Shown here: piece after piece, positions 29,712 to 29,913 of the stretch
Layout of the letters: each line of letters starts with the position of its first letter
How positions within the stretch are numbered: the stretch's first letter is position 1
Assembly: GCA_051006215.1 (NCBI GenBank)
Contig: JBPCIO010000069.1
Location: 1-29,913, forward strand
Reading direction: 5' to 3'
Source of the DNA: CF-72 sp051006215
Lineage (GTDB): Bacteria > Chloroflexota > UBA6077 > CF-72
DNA length: 29,913 bases
Notes under the pieces: generated by a model
The model's database searches: none
What the model was told of the DNA's origin: nothing
What the model saw: only the letters and a program-made list of their open reading frames with translations
Program-made: the position numbers and the translations under genes

Positions 29712-29913
29712 GCTGCGCTCAGGCCCGCCGCTGCGTGCGACGGCACGCGCGCGTGGATGCGCGTGCCATGCCCGGGCGAACTGTCGATGACGAGTTGTCC
29801 GCCTACCAATGCCAGGCGCTCCTGCATCCCGAACAGGCCGAGCCCGGGCTTGCGCGGGGGGCTGGGATTCTCCCCGTCTAGACCCCGCCTCTCCCTCACT
29901 CACGCGGCGATCC
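29708..29913 (-). CDS. NarL-type sensor histidine kinase, C-terminal end (partial, apparent frameshift)
   Basis: The last 60 codons encode the ATP-binding C-terminus of a HisKA_3-type kinase: GLGLFGMQERLALVGGQLVIDSSPGHGTRIHARVP, with the G2 box GLGLFGM. Reading upstream, a TGA occurs at 29900-29902, where the conserved 'DDGRGF' box should be. Removing one G within the GAGGCGGGG run (plus-strand 29881-29892) joins VSEGE to RGLDGENPSPP and restores the expected order, so a single-base frameshift, real or an assembly error near the end, is likely. The N-terminus lies outside the window. Its stop overlaps the response regulator start. Confidence 0.75.

Noticed and set aside
1..29913. CRISPR arrays, insertion sequences, phage or integrase genes
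   Set aside because: No regularly spaced repeats, transposase or integrase motifs, or terminal inverted repeats were seen in either strand.

Overview
The window is about 29.9 kb of GC-rich, densely packed bacterial DNA. It carries about 35 protein genes, two tRNA genes and one broken gene remnant. The gene mix points to a free-living, probably aerobic Chloroflexota or related Terrabacteria lineage: topoisomerase IB, a PPi-type phosphofructokinase, a DUF1800/DUF1501 pair, an F420-type nitroreductase, a zincin_2 'F420-associated' metalloprotease, and a split b6f-like cytochrome b with a Rieske protein and a diheme cytochrome c. This placement is inferred from gene families only; no marker gene was searched. 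No insertion sequence, phage gene, CRISPR array or rRNA was seen.

Region by region. 1-4.7 kb: a CoxG-like gene cut by the left edge; a divergent winged-helix (AlkZ-like) protein followed by a YdcF-like membrane protein; topoisomerase IB back to back with a glycine-zipper protein; a truncated haemoglobin tail to tail with a cysteine-poor HesB-like protein; IF-1; and tRNA-Asn. 4.7-8.1 kb: trehalose-phosphatase, a DJ-1/PfpI protein, PPi-phosphofructokinase, and PspA on the opposite strand. 8.3-11.4 kb: a compact DUF1800, DUF1501, cupredoxin operon behind a conspicuous imperfect palindrome. 11.4-16.8 kb: a Cys/Met PLP enzyme, a GNAT acetyltransferase, an S41 lipoprotein, a metallo-beta-lactamase-fold hydrolase and a membrane-anchored Pro/Thr-rich protein. 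16.8-20.2 kb: a family III CoA-transferase with an oxalyl-CoA-decarboxylase-like ThDP enzyme and an F420-type nitroreductase.

20.2-25.2 kb: exonuclease III, a small HNH-like protein, tRNA-Ala(CGC), a divergent hypothetical protein, then zincin_2 metalloprotease, an unknown protein and LysA tightly linked. 25.2-25.5 kb: remnants of a LuxR/BTAD-type ATPase regulator lying head to head on opposite strands, the scar of an inversion. 25.5-29.9 kb (minus strand): histidine kinase C-terminus, NarL-type response regulator, then cytochrome b6-like, subunit IV-like, Rieske and diheme cytochrome c, a complete menaquinol-oxidising complex.

Two themes cut across the window. Several genes have a TANNNT-like -10 hexamer only 5-8 nt before the start codon, which suggests leaderless transcripts. 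Two genes (YdcF and phosphofructokinase) reach their full family N-terminus only if CTG is used as start. The most noteworthy points are the inverted regulator remnant, the b6-type heme c_i cysteine in the cytochrome b, and the cupredoxin linked to DUF1800/DUF1501.
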